NCBI RefSeq assembly: GCF_023715485.1
Contig: NZ_JAMBOF010000009.1
Coordinates: 150,312 to 214,311 of the forward strand
DNA length: 64,000 nt
Direction: 5' to 3'
Source of the DNA: Mesobacillus subterraneus
Lineage (GTDB): Bacteria > Bacillota > Bacilli > Bacillales > Cytobacillaceae
Shown here: in pieces, positions 53,899-62,377 of the stretch
Layout of the letters: the number at the start of each line of letters is the position of its first letter
Position numbering within the stretch: the first letter of the stretch is position 1
Position numbers and translations under genes: made by a program
Notes under the pieces: model-generated
Told to the model about the DNA's origin: nothing
Database searches by the model: none
What the model saw: the letters and a program-made list of their open reading frames with translations, nothing else

Positions 53899-53932
53899 CA
53901 AAAAAAGCTTAGTCATTTTGACTAAGCTTTTC
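53899..53932. terminator. Terminator between ylaJ and the PPOX-like gene
   Basis: AAAAGCTTAGTCA (53903-53915) pairs with TGACTAAGCTTTT (53919-53931). Confidence 0.92.
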
Positions 53933-54377
53933 TCATTGCGTCCATTACTTGCTTATCAAGGCGTGCTGCTGCATCTTTGTCATATGTTTTATCATATTGT
54001 GGTTCAGCGACAATTTTTGAGCCATAGAACATAACGTCCCTTACTTCGCTGATCTTGATTTCTACAAGCGCAAGCTTCAATGGAACATCTTCAAGCTTTT
54101 CCTGCTTTACGCTGGCAGTCCCGCTGATTGAATATGTAGATTCATTTGCGATCAGGTTGATCACAGCATTTGCGTTGCCTTTAATATTCTCGATGATGCG
54201 GGACCGGTTATCTACCGCAAAGCATATTGTTTCTTCATCCTTCGCAAGCACCCATGAAATAGCACTGACATTAGGGCCGCCTGTTGCGTGGTCGACTGTC
54301 GCCAATGTTACGAAACGCTCTTTTTGAAGTTCATCAAACAAAGGTTTGATCAGTTTAGGTTCTACTTGATTTGCCAT
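53922..54377 (-). CDS. Pyridoxamine 5'-phosphate oxidase-like (flavin-binding split barrel) protein
   Basis: 151 residues. The PPOX-like start (FVTLATVDHATGGPNVSAISWV, written in parts LATVDHATGGPNVSAI) and the IIENIKGNANAVINLIA helix fit small flavin reductase-like proteins of this superfamily. Substrate and cofactor (FMN or none) unknown. ATG at 54377 with AGGAGGG; not found here in B. subtilis. Confidence 0.82.
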   Translation of the reverse strand: MANQVEPKLIKPLFDELQKERFVTLATVDHATGGPNVSAISWVLAKDEETICFAVDNRSRIIENIKGNANAVINLIANESTYSISGTASVKQEKLEDVPLKLALVEIKISEVRDVMFYGSKIVAEPQYDKTYDKDAAARLDKQVMDAMRKA

Positions 54378-54627
54378 ATTCACCCTCCTTCAACTATCAT
54401 AATAGTACTACGAACCCTTTGCACAGGGCAAATCAAACGTTTTTCACTCATAAATCTTTATATTCCTCATTCGTTTCGATGTTCCGAGCCTTTAGGGGTT
54501 GTTCCGGAAACAAGAAAAATGGGTAAAAACACAAACTTTACGAAAAGATTCTGAAACAATGATATACTATAATATAATCCAAACTGAAACAAGCTATGTA
54601 TGAATATCACGAATAAGAGGTGTAAGA

Positions 54628-54828
54628 ATGAGAGTCAAATGCGTGCTTTGCGATAAAATTGAAACCATCAATAGCGATACCCTTCAGGCAAAACGGCTAC
54701 GGAATCGGCCGATCCATACATATATGTGCAATACATGCGATGAAAGAATTGCTGAGAAAACTAAGCTCAGGCTTGCTACAGGAAACTTCAGGCTTTACCG
54801 CACCCGTGTCGAAAAGGATGATTGGTAA
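54628..54828 (+). CDS. ylaI: YlaI-family zinc-ribbon protein
   Basis: 66 residues, with two Cys pairs, CVLC (5-8) and CNTC (34-37), that should bind one zinc; the C-terminus is basic (LRLATGNFRLYRTR). Small soluble protein of unknown function conserved in Bacillus (DUF2197). AAGAGGTG upstream. Confidence 0.9.
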   Translation: MRVKCVLCDKIETINSDTLQAKRLRNRPIHTYMCNTCDERIAEKTKLRLATGNFRLYRTRVEKDDW

Positions 54829-54830
54829 GT

Positions 54831-54932
54831 ATAAGAAAAGCGCAAGCGCCTTGGTCAGCCCCTACAAGCGACTCGAGGGGCTAGGCGCTGGAGCTGGATA
54901 TTTCTCTAAGTGAAATTTATACTTTTTTCTCT
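54831..54932 (+). repeat. Dispersed repeat family A, minimal copy
   Basis: About 100 bp. Begins ATAAGAAAAGCGCAAGCGCC, continues to AGCCCC, then ACTCGAGGGGCTAGGCGCTG and the same AT-rich tail as the copy at 6569. Complementarity of AGCCCC and GGGGCT and of GCGCC and GGCGC makes one long hairpin. Internal modules are absent, so this may be the basic unit. Confidence 0.85.
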
Positions 54933-54937
54933 CTTTA

Positions 54938-54971
54938 AAAAAATCCGCCCAAAATAGGGCGGATTTTTTAT
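54938..54971. terminator. Terminator before the 96-residue gene
   Basis: AAAATCCGCCC (54940-54950) pairs with GGGCGGATTTT (54957-54967), with a T-run. Confidence 0.92.
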
Positions 54972-55258
54972 TCTTCCGGGTAGTTCACATATTTGTCTGG
55001 TTCCTGCCTGATCTGATCGAGCATAACCTCAATCAGGTCACGCGGAAAGCGGTATTCCTTAGAGTTACCTTCCTGGAATACTGTCACATAATACATGATT
55101 GCATCACGTTTTAATTCTTTTGATTCGACATTATGTTCATCGGCAAGAATTTGTTCAAACAATTGGGTTGTTTCCACAGCTGCTGTATCTTCAGGCCGGG
55201 CATCGCTGACAATCTTAATCGTCAGCCAATTGTATATAGCATCCTGGAGTGATTTCAT
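54968..55258 (-). CDS. Conserved hypothetical protein between ylaI and ylaH
   Basis: 96 residues, soluble and acidic, apparently helical with a central QLFEQILADEHNVES stretch and the C-terminal PRDLIEVMLDQIRQEPDKY. I do not recognise a named domain. Well-spaced between genes with a terminator after it. The start ATG at 55258 has GGGAG about 9 bases upstream. Cotranscribed with ylaH (12 bases apart). Confidence 0.75.
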   Translation of the reverse strand: MKSLQDAIYNWLTIKIVSDARPEDTAAVETTQLFEQILADEHNVESKELKRDAIMYYVTVFQEGNSKEYRFPRDLIEVMLDQIRQEPDKYVNYPEE

Positions 55259-55270
55259 ATCGCCAACTCC

Positions 55271-55585
55271 CTATTTCACATTCATTTCTTCTTTTTTATG
55301 CTGGCGCAGCCTGAGTTTATAAATAATCAGGATCAGCGCAGCCGCCACAAGTCCTTCAGCGATTGGAAGAAATATAGCGAGGAAGGTAAGGACTGTAGAG
55401 CCAAGCAACAAGAATGCGTAAATTATGACATTTTTGAGCAAAGGCAGTTTTTGAGCAAACCCCAGTTTGTAAACAAGGATGCTTAACGCCGCTATTGTAA
55501 GATAAAGCAGCCACATACCAACCGTCGGATTCTCATCTACTCTGAATAATGCTGCAAAAAATGATAATCTCTGGCTTACATCCAT
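55271..55585 (-). CDS. ylaH: YlaH-like membrane protein
   Basis: 104 residues with three hydrophobic helices: [38 protein letters not shown] and [14 protein letters not shown]. subtilis YlaH has the same size and topology and lies next to typA. Function unknown. GGGGGAAG precedes the ATG. Confidence 0.88.
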   Translation of the reverse strand: MDVSQRLSFFAALFRVDENPTVGMWLLYLTIAALSILVYKLGFAQKLPLLKNVIIYAFLLLGSTVLTFLAIFLPIAEGLVAAALILIIYKLRLRQHKKEEMNVK

Positions 55586-55604
55586 GTTTCTTCCCCCTAC
55601 TTAA

Positions 55605-57440
55605 TTAAGCCTCAGCAAATTTCTTCTTTTTAGCCTGTCTTTCACGCTCGTTCTTATCAAGAATCTTTTTGCGGAGTCTGATTGATTCTGGTGTTACTTC
55701 GCAATACTCGTCATCGTTCAAGTACTCTAATGATTCTTCCAGAGTCATGATCCTTGGCTTCTTGATGACAGATGTCTGGTCCTTATTCGCAGAACGAATA
55801 TTGGTGGCAGCTTTTACTTTCGTGATATTGACAGTGATATCATTTTCACGAGTATGCTCGCCGACGATCATGCCCTCATAAATTTCAGTGCCTGGCTCAA
55901 CGAAAATCGTTCCGCGGTCTTCTACCTGCATGATTCCATAAGTAGAAGATTTTCCAGATTCCATTGATACTAGAACACCCTGGCGGCGTCCGCCTACCTG
56001 GCCTTGAAGCATCGGCTGGTAGCTGTCGAATGTATGGTTAATGATACCATATCCACGAGTCAATGTTAAAAATTCCGTTGTATATCCAATAAGTCCACGT
56101 GCAGGTACATTGAAAATCAGTCGAACCTGGCCGCTTCCGTTATTGATCATGTCGAGCATTTCACCTTTACGGGCACCAATGGACTCCATAACCGCTCCAG
56201 TGTTTTCTTCAGGAACATCGATTTGAACGCGTTCAACTGGTTCACATCTTACACCGTCAACTTCCCTGACAATAACTTCAGGCTTTGATACTTGAAGCTC
56301 ATAACCTTCACGGCGCATGTTTTCAATCAGAATTGATAGGTGAAGCTCACCGCGTCCTGAAACGATCCAAGCATCTGGTGAATCTGTGTTTTCCACTCTC
56401 AAGCTAACATCGGTCTGAAGCTGTGCACGAAGTCTTTCTTCAATTTTCCTTGAAGTTAAATATTTGCCTTCTCTTCCGGCAAATGGACTGTTGTTTACAA
56501 GGAACGTCATTTGAAGTGTAGGCTCATCGATTCTTAGAACCGGCAGGGCATCCTGCTGGTCGAATGGACATACCGTTTCACCAACATTGATATCTTCCAT
56601 ACCAGATAAAGCAATTAAATCACCAGCAAACGCTTCCTCTACTTCCTGGCGCTTCAAGCCAAAGAAACCGAAGATTTTCGTTACACGGAATTGCTTAACT
56701 GATCCATCCAATTTCATCAAGGCAACCTGCTGGCCTACCTTCATTGTACCGCGGAAAACACGGCCAATCCCGATTCTGCCTACATAATCATTGTAATCAA
56801 GAAGGGCTACCTGGAATTGAAGCGGCTCTTCGCGATTATCAATAGGTGCAGGGATATGTTCAATGATGGATTCATACAGTGACTGCATGTTTTCATCTTG
56901 CTGTTCTGGATTTAAGCTAGCTGTACCGTTGATTGCTGAAGCATAGACAACCGGGAATTCAAGCTGGTCTTCATCCGCTCCAAGTTCTATGAACAAATCA
57001 ATTACTTCATCTACAACTTCTTGTGGACGAGCGAAATCGCGGTCGATCTTGTTAACAACAACAATTGGTGTTAAATGCTGCTCAAGCGCTTTTTTCAAAA
57101 CAAAGCGAGTCTGTGGCATACAGCCTTCATATGCATCGACAACCAATAATACGCCATCAACCATCTTCATGATACGTTCAACTTCACCACCAAAGTCAGC
57201 ATGGCCAGGAGTATCAAGGATATTAATGCGATTATCCTTATATTGAATTGCTGTATTTTTCGCAAGAATTGTAATTCCGCGTTCTCTTTCTAAATCATTT
57301 GAATCCATTGCTCTTTCTTCCACGTGCTCATTTGTACGGAAAGTACCCGATTGCTTTAGAAGCTGGTCAACCAAAGTTGTTTTACCGTGGTCAACGTGGG
57401 CAATAATTGCTATATTTCTAATATCTTCTCTTAATTTCAA
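55605..57440 (-). CDS. typA: Translational GTPase TypA (BipA)
   Basis: Ribosome-associated GTPase for stress and low-temperature growth. About 611 residues with five domains. G1 [14 protein letters not shown] (about 15-28), G3 [11 protein letters not shown]4 [10 protein letters not shown]; then EF-G-like domains and the C-terminal TypA domain ending [22 protein letters not shown] at 57440 (MKLREDIR) follows AGGGTG 6 bases away; the GTG at 57449 lies directly on its own ribosome site and is less likely. Confidence 0.97.
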   Translation of the reverse strand: MKLREDIRNIAIIAHVDHGKTTLVDQLLKQSGTFRTNEHVEERAMDSNDLERERGITILAKNTAIQYKDNRINILDTPGHADFGGEVERIMKMVDGVLLVVDAYEGCMPQTRFVLKKALEQHLTPIVVVNKIDRDFARPQEVVDEVIDLFIELGADEDQLEFPVVYASAINGTASLNPEQQDENMQSLYESIIEHIPAPIDNREEPLQFQVALLDYNDYVGRIGIGRVFRGTMKVGQQVALMKLDGSVKQFRVTKIFGFFGLKRQEVEEAFAGDLIALSGMEDINVGETVCPFDQQDALPVLRIDEPTLQMTFLVNNSPFAGREGKYLTSRKIEERLRAQLQTDVSLRVENTDSPDAWIVSGRGELHLSILIENMRREGYELQVSKPEVIVREVDGVRCEPVERVQIDVPEENTGAVMESIGARKGEMLDMINNGSGQVRLIFNVPARGLIGYTTEFLTLTRGYGIINHTFDSYQPMLQGQVGGRRQGVLVSMESGKSSTYGIMQVEDRGTIFVEPGTEIYEGMIVGEHTRENDITVNITKVKAATNIRSANKDQTSVIKKPRIMTLEESLEYLNDDEYCEVTPESIRLRKKILDKNERERQAKKKKFAEA

Positions 57441-57593
57441 AAAAGTCACCCTGCCTTTAATATCATAATTTATCTTTTGGCTTTTTACACAACCTACATA
57501 TTATAACATAATTAGAGTAGAAACCCTAAAGCATTTTAATGTACAATTAAATATAATACTATTTGCAACCAAATGTCGAATGGGGGAACTACC

Positions 57594-57779
57594 TTGAAGC
57601 AAATAAAATGGCCATTATTATTTTTCGCTTTTGCAGCCGCTTCATGCATGATCGGAATTGGCATAGCCATTGGGGAACGGAGCATTGTTGGTGCTGTAGC
57701 CTGCATCGTTGCACTGGTGCTCGTTATGGGCTTCGGTTTTAAGAAGAAAAAGGAAATGAGGGAAGCAGGGGAGCTGTAA
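57594..57779 (+). CDS. ylaF: DUF5325 membrane protein YlaF
   Basis: About 61 residues with two membrane helices (LLFFAFAAASCMIGIGIAIG and IVGAVACIVALVLVMGFGF) and a basic tail. The likely start is TTG at 57594 (M-K-Q-I-K-W) with GGGGG 8 bases upstream; an ATG at 57573 has no ribosome site. Divergent from typA, as in B. subtilis. Confidence 0.83.
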   Translation: MKQIKWPLLFFAFAAASCMIGIGIAIGERSIVGAVACIVALVLVMGFGFKKKKEMREAGEL

Positions 57780-57803
57780 CTCCTCCCGATTTTATAAAGG
57801 ATG

Positions 57804-57836
57804 AATAAAACCGGCTGGTTTCCAGCCGGTTTTATT
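57804..57836. terminator. Bidirectional terminator between ylaF and the GNAT gene
   Basis: AATAAAACCGGCTGG (57804-57818) pairs perfectly with CCAGCCGGTTTTATT (57822-57836). Confidence 0.93.
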
Positions 57837-58293
57837 CAAGCGGACGAACCATGATCAAATATGTTTCGCCTTTATATTCTTCAGACTTAAACTGTTCAAA
57901 ACCACAATCATTAAGGAAGTTTGACCACTCATATTCATCTATCGGCATTCCAGCAAACATTGCCTTGTGCCCTTTTACCTTTATTTCTGCAGACAGAATG
58001 TTGATCACAGAGATACCAATGCCTTTTCGCCTTTCTGACGCTTTCACTAATAATGTTCCCAGCCACGGCTTCTGATTTGAAGGCGCAGATTCAACATGAA
58101 AGGAAATAGCAACCGGACGGTTTTCTTTCTCCCACATCCGCCATTCACCAGCGTATTCTTCGTATTGTCTCATATAATCGCTTAGTTCAGCGCTCTTCAA
58201 TTCAATAGTTCTCCATTTTCGGCTGTCAGAGACCAACTCCTGGAAAAATGAGAGGTCAGAGCTTTCAAGCGACCGGGATACTAATTTTACCAT
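57832..58293 (-). CDS. GNAT-family N-acetyltransferase
   Basis: 153 residues. A GNAT fold is suggested by WLGTLLVKASERRKGIGISVINIL (R-R-K-G-I-G acetyl-CoA loop at about 86-91) and a C-terminal strand and helix (FLNDCGFEQF). The start lies inside the 3' end of the inositol monophosphatase gene (7-base overlap), so the two are coupled. Substrate unknown. Confidence 0.85.
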   Translation of the reverse strand: MVKLVSRSLESSDLSFFQELVSDSRKWRTIELKSAELSDYMRQYEEYAGEWRMWEKENRPVAISFHVESAPSNQKPWLGTLLVKASERRKGIGISVINILSAEIKVKGHKAMFAGMPIDEYEWSNFLNDCGFEQFKSEEYKGETYLIMVRPLE

Positions 58294-59090
58294 TTACCAT
58301 CCTTAAGATAATTCTTCAGAATGTCCCCATGCAGGCCCGGCTTGGAAACAAACAAGGAATTTTCCTTCAGCATATCCAATTCTTCACCCCTGAGGTTCGT
58401 AGCCTTTCCGCCGAGTTCTTTGATCATTATGATTCCAGCAGCAATATCCCACGGTGCAAGCCTTGGTGTCAAATAGGCATCTATTCTTCCTGTCGCTACA
58501 TAAACCATTTCCATGGCTGCTGAACCATATGAACGAGTTCCTCTGACATCCTTCACAAGAGGTATAAGCAGTTCATGATTGATTCGCTTATTCGGAGCCA
58601 CCCACGTCGCATTAAGGGCAATGATTGATTCATTTACTTTTGACGCCTCCAGTTTAGGGATTGCTTTCTTATTCAAAAAGACCCCTTCTCCTTTGATACA
58701 ATGATACAATTCATCGTGGACAACATCGTAAATGAGGCCAATCATTCCTTCGCCATCAATATATATCCCAATTGAAATCGCAAAATTCCGCTGCTGATGG
58801 ATAAAGTTCATCGTGCCATCGATCGGGTCTATGATCCAAACTACCCCTGTTAAATCAGTTATATCATCACCATAGCCTTCTTCCCCCAAGATACGATGAT
58901 TGGGAAAGGTGCCTTTAATTTTTTCTATAAAATATTGCTCTGTTCCTTTGTCTATATCTGTCACCAGGTCATTTGGATTGGACTTGGTCGTAACATTCAA
59001 GGTTTTTGGAAAAGAAGACCTGATGTTCTCTCCGGCAGCCTTAATCCAGTTTTTCGCGTATGTATCAATTTCTTTCAGATTATATTCCAT
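58287..59090 (-). CDS. yktC: Inositol monophosphatase family protein (YktC/SuhB-like)
   Basis: Mg-dependent phosphatase for inositol-1-phosphate or NADP-type substrates. 267 residues. Metal-site blocks: ILGEEGYG (Glu), WIIDPIDGTMNFIHQ (DxxDGT) and the C-terminal PWDIAAGIIMIKELGG (WD motif). The ATG at 59090 follows GGGGGAAAG; the frame extends 13 codons upstream with no support. Confidence 0.93.
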   Translation of the reverse strand: MEYNLKEIDTYAKNWIKAAGENIRSSFPKTLNVTTKSNPNDLVTDIDKGTEQYFIEKIKGTFPNHRILGEEGYGDDITDLTGVVWIIDPIDGTMNFIHQQRNFAISIGIYIDGEGMIGLIYDVVHDELYHCIKGEGVFLNKKAIPKLEASKVNESIIALNATWVAPNKRINHELLIPLVKDVRGTRSYGSAAMEMVYVATGRIDAYLTPRLAPWDIAAGIIMIKELGGKATNLRGEELDMLKENSLFVSKPGLHGDILKNYLKDGKW

Positions 59091-59245
59091 TAAGCTTTCC
59101 CCCGATCTTATATTTTTACTATCACGCAAGCTTTTGGAATCTATTTTAGCTTATCGGATATCAACCATTTCCATCAAGTATTAGGTTTCCCCCTGGTACC
59201 ATTGGTACATGCAAATCTTATTAAATATTGTGCAAAACACAAGAA

Positions 59246-59275
59246 ACGAACTCCATCATCATTACAGGAGTTCGT
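59246..59275 (-). terminator. Terminator-like hairpin after the 64-residue gene
   Basis: ACGAACTCC (59246-59254) pairs with GGAGTTCGT (59267-59275), with TTTCTTGTGTTTT downstream on the minus strand. A further GGGAGTTCGTCATG occurs at about 59309. Confidence 0.6.
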
Positions 59276-59354
59276 CAAGGGTAGTCGTTTGTGCAATTAG
59301 TCTTATGGGAGTTCGTCATGTCTTATTTCCTTTTCTTTTCAAATCTAATAATTA

Positions 59355-59549
59355 TTACAGAGCTTTCAAGCGTAATAATTCTTGCCTGATTCTTTCGAGC
59401 TTTTGTTTGCATTCTTTCATTTTCGGCTTATCGGAATCAGTCATCGCATCGAACAGCGTTGCCAATTCATAATCCATTTCCAATCGCAGTACTGCCGTTC
59501 TTTGCATCTCGCCATTTTTTTTCCTTGTCGAATTTATAAGTTGTTTCAT
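59355..59549 (-). CDS. Small conserved helical protein
   Basis: 64 residues, basic, all helix by appearance: MKQLINSTRKKNGEMQRTAV, then DYELATLFDAMTDSDKPKMK, and a short Arg/Leu-rich end. The size and position between yktC and yktB match a short yk-series gene of B. subtilis, but I do not assign the name. A ribosome site (GGAG) is present 7 bases upstream. Confidence 0.7.
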   Translation of the reverse strand: MKQLINSTRKKNGEMQRTAVLRLEMDYELATLFDAMTDSDKPKMKECKQKLERIRQELLRLKAL

Positions 59550-59716
59550 TATTTTACACTCCTCTATTATTTTCTGATTTTTTATTTATTGTATGAATTT
59601 TCAGTCGGCTATGGTACAAATATGTGCGTATACCTAGTTTTCTTAAAATTCCTGCTGCTTCTATTTTTAAGAAGCTTTTGCTACAATATTTGACAAAGCA
59701 TTAGGAGGTTATCATA

Positions 59717-60337
59717 TTGTCATTTTCAGGTTTCACAAATACAGATTTTAACGTTTTCAATATTGACGGGCTCGATGAAAGAATGGAGGCCCTAAAAGCT
59801 CAAATACGTCCAAAACTGGAGGAACTCGGCCAGCACTTCGCTCCCACATTATCCGCCCTTGCCGGCGATGAAATGCATTACCATGTTGCAAAGCATGCCC
59901 GGAGGACTATTAATCCACCAAAGGATACTTGGGTTGCATTTGCCAGCAATCCAAGAGGCTATAAAATGCTGCCTCACTTTCAGATTGGACTTTGGGAAAC
60001 ACACGTATTCATCTGGTTTGCTGTTATTTACGAAGCTCCCGATAAGGAAGCTTTCGGTAAAAAACTCGCAAAGAACATCGACACCATTCATAAAAAGATT
60101 CCTAAGGAGTTCTACTGGTCTGGCGACCATATGAAACCAGATGCCACCATGCATAGAGATCTTTCCAAGGAAGACCTTCTTTCGATGTTCACGAGACTTC
60201 AAACCGTAAAAAAGGCTGAAATCCTCTGCGGCCTGAACGTTCCTCGCGAGGAAGCAGTCAAGCTTAGCGGAGAAGAAATGCTTTCAAAAATCGAGTTTGT
60301 ATTTAAAGAGATATTACCCCTATATAAATTGGCATAA
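59717..60337 (+). CDS. yktB: UPF0637 family protein YktB
   Basis: 206 residues: [20 protein letters not shown] at the start, [20 protein letters not shown] mid-protein and [18 protein letters not shown] near the end, as in UPF0637. Function unknown. TTG start at 59717 with AGGAGGT 7 bases upstream. Confidence 0.92.
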   Translation: MSFSGFTNTDFNVFNIDGLDERMEALKAQIRPKLEELGQHFAPTLSALAGDEMHYHVAKHARRTINPPKDTWVAFASNPRGYKMLPHFQIGLWETHVFIWFAVIYEAPDKEAFGKKLAKNIDTIHKKIPKEFYWSGDHMKPDATMHRDLSKEDLLSMFTRLQTVKKAEILCGLNVPREEAVKLSGEEMLSKIEFVFKEILPLYKLA

Positions 60338-60340
60338 ACC

Positions 60341-60545
60341 TTGAAATCCGTAGGCGACTGCCCAATTTCGACAAGAGCTTGCCGATGTAAAACGCCATCA
60401 TTTGTGCCTGATTAGCTTAAATACATCGTGTGCAATGGAGGAACTGTAAATGAAATCGTTCTTTGACTTTACTGGCAGTTCAGAAATATAGAGGACCGCC
60501 CAAAAACTAGACAAGCATTCGAGGAATTAGGAGCCGGAGCTGGCC
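60341..60545 (+). repeat. Dispersed repeat family A, degenerate copy
   Basis: Contains TAGGCGACTGCCCA, TTCGACAAGAGCTTGCC, GAAATCGTTCTTTGACTTTA, CAGAAATATAGAGG and ACAAGCATTCGAGGAATTAG, in the order of family A but with gaps. Ends at AGCCGGAGCTGGCC. Older than the other copies by its divergence. Confidence 0.7.
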
Positions 60546-60547
60546 AT

Positions 60548-60582
60548 AAAAAAAGAGCCCATTAACATTTATATGGGCTCTT
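60548..60582 (-). terminator. Terminator after yktA
   Basis: AAGAGCCCAT (60553-60562) pairs with ATGGGCTCTT (60573-60582); A-run on the left gives the minus-strand T-tract. Confidence 0.9.
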
Positions 60583-60599
60583 CCTCATTATTTATAGAA

Positions 60600-60890
60600 T
60601 TAATGCTTTTTTCTTTGCGATACGACTTTTATCTTTTCGCTAGTACTTGTTTCTTTCAGCGCTTTTACGGCCTGATATGAAGCGTAGCCGCTTACTTCTT
60701 CAAACTCATTGAAAATCGTTTTCTCCTGAGCTTTACCCGGAACGATTTCTTTGAAGCGGCGGTAGGCGTTTAGCAAAATATTACGGTCGATACCCTTTTC
60801 ATATGCCTTTTCGATGCAGTCAAAAAAATGTATTACGTCGACAATTTCATCTGTGGACCATGTGTAGTCTATCGGATATTGATACTCCAT
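60600..60890 (-). CDS. yktA: UPF0223 family protein YktA
   Basis: 96 residues from the second ATG (60890): EYQYPIDYTWSTDEIVDVIH and a YRRFKEIVPGKAQEKT block, as in YktA/UPF0223. The second ATG is chosen because it has better spacing to AGGTG and gives the family start M-x-Y-Q-Y-P. Function unknown. The C-terminus is basic. Confidence 0.92.
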   Translation of the reverse strand: MEYQYPIDYTWSTDEIVDVIHFFDCIEKAYEKGIDRNILLNAYRRFKEIVPGKAQEKTIFNEFEEVSGYASYQAVKALKETSTSEKIKVVSQRKKH

Positions 60891-60996
60891 CATTTCACCT
60901 GCTTTTCATGCTTTGCTCAAGGTTAAACAATCCTCAGCATCCTGTATGATAAACGATTTTACAGTTATTCATCATGAAGCGCAAGGAATCCAAACT

Positions 60997-61956
60997 TTAA
61001 TTACCCCATGTTTTTCTTATTTCTTCCGCTTCCTTCATAACCCTTTCAAATAATTCACTGACACTCGGTGAATCCTTGATGAGGCCCATTACCTGACCAG
61101 CCCAGCCGAATCCGTTTTCTTCATCCCCGTCATATATATACTTTCTGTTAGCTGTACCACTTATAAACTCTTTTAAGGCCTCATAATCGCCGCCATCCTT
61201 CTCAATCTCAAGGATTCTTTCAGTTAAAGGATTGGCAATAGCCCTCGCTGGCATCCCAAGAGTTCTTTTTATAACAGTTGTGTCATTCTCTGTACCTTCG
61301 ACTAATCTGCGCTTATACTTTTCATTTGCATGGATGCACTCTTTTGTCGCAATGAACCTGGTTCCCATTTCAATACCCTCGGCGCCAAGGCTTAATGCCG
61401 CCATTAAGCCTCTCCCATCGCCGATTCCCCCTGAAGCAATAACAGGTATGTTAACGGCATCTACAACAGTTGGGATTAACACCATTGTTCCAATATCGCT
61501 TTTGCCAAGGTGGCCGCCACCTTCCTGGCCGACAACCATTACCGCATCCGCCCCAAGCTCCTCAGCTTTCTGCGCTTGCCTTTTTGCTGCGACAAGGACT
61601 AATTTTTTTATACTTGTACCTTTTAATTGTTCAAAAATTGGGGCAGGATTTCCGCCAGTCATCGAAATAACTGGAACCTTCTCTTCAATGGCCACATCTA
61701 GAAAATGGGAAAATGGCCTTCCGTGTTGTCCGATGGCAAAATTTACTCCAAATGGTTTATCTGTCATGGAACGCACTTTATGTATTTCACTTCTTAAAGC
61801 CTCAGGGTTTGGCAAGGACATTGCAGTTATCTGTCCCAATCCTCCTGCGTTCGAAACAGCTCCGGCCAAATCAGAATAAGCCAAATAAGCAAGACCCCCC
61901 TGGATAATTGGATATTGTATTCCTAACAGGTCTGTCACATCGGTTTTCCAGTTCAT
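60997..61956 (-). CDS. FabK/nitronate monooxygenase-family flavoprotein
   Basis: 319-residue TIM-barrel flavoenzyme of the 2-nitropropane dioxygenase/FabK group. Starts M-N-W-K-T-D-V, then GIQYPIIQGGLAYLAYSDLA; FMN-site blocks ASGGIGDGRGLMAALSLGAE and MGTRFIATKE, and the basic SGTANRKYIYDGD end. FabK proteins replace FabI as enoyl-ACP reductase in some Gram-positives, while NMO proteins oxidise nitronates; the sequence does not decide. The ATG at 61956 is preceded by GGGAGAGAGG; a longer frame to 62187 has basic low-complexity sequence and is rejected. Confidence 0.88.
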   Translation of the reverse strand: MNWKTDVTDLLGIQYPIIQGGLAYLAYSDLAGAVSNAGGLGQITAMSLPNPEALRSEIHKVRSMTDKPFGVNFAIGQHGRPFSHFLDVAIEEKVPVISMTGGNPAPIFEQLKGTSIKKLVLVAAKRQAQKAEELGADAVMVVGQEGGGHLGKSDIGTMVLIPTVVDAVNIPVIASGGIGDGRGLMAALSLGAEGIEMGTRFIATKECIHANEKYKRRLVEGTENDTTVIKRTLGMPARAIANPLTERILEIEKDGGDYEALKEFISGTANRKYIYDGDEENGFGWAGQVMGLIKDSPSVSELFERVMKEAEEIRKTWGN

Positions 61957-62262
61957 GTCCTCTCTCCCTTGCATTATTGTTTTGTATTTACTTCTATTTA
62001 TAGAGCTTCTATTCCTGTTTTTTCTTTTATTTAGGTTATTTTCGTAATTTTTTTTGCTTTTACACTCAAAAGCAAAATCCGGCTTCAGGATTTTTCCGCT
62101 TTTATGAAAACTTTCAGGTCTGGATCCAAATCGACAAGAACCCGAAACCAAAAATACAGGGTTTTTTTTTAACTTGAAAATCAGCAATAAATACTACCCT
62201 GTCTTTATTGTCTCAGACTAAGATCTCGCGGAATTTATTGATTCACCCTCAGCATTATTTCT
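61957..62262. other. Intergenic region upstream of speA, no gene seen
   Basis: About 300 bases of AT-rich sequence between the divergent flavoprotein and speA genes. Contains TTTTCGTAA (62039) and TTTTACACTCAA (62058), resembling 35972-36000. No clear promoter for the flavoprotein gene. Confidence 0.4.
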
Positions 62263-62290
62263 TTGCAAAGGGCCTGTTTAGTGCTATAAT
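62263..62290 (+). promoter_or_regulatory. Sigma-A promoter for speA
   Basis: TTGCAA (62263-62268), 16-base spacer, TATAAT (62285-62290). Gives a leader of about 80 bases to the TTG at 62378. Confidence 0.75.
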
Positions 62291-62377
62291 GCATGTGTTT
62301 TATTTTTTTAAATACCCAACAATAATTATAACCTATGAACAATAAAATCTAATTTAATAAAGAGGTGTGATCATCAA

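Noticed and set aside
54659..54913. 84-codon plus frame overlapping ylaI
   Set aside because: It runs out of ylaI into the family A repeat (KKSASALVSPYKR), the same translation that appears after speA at 63609-63896.
61957..62187. 77-residue N-terminal extension of the FabK-like protein
   Set aside because: Basic low-complexity translation of intergenic DNA; family start and ribosome site are at 61956.
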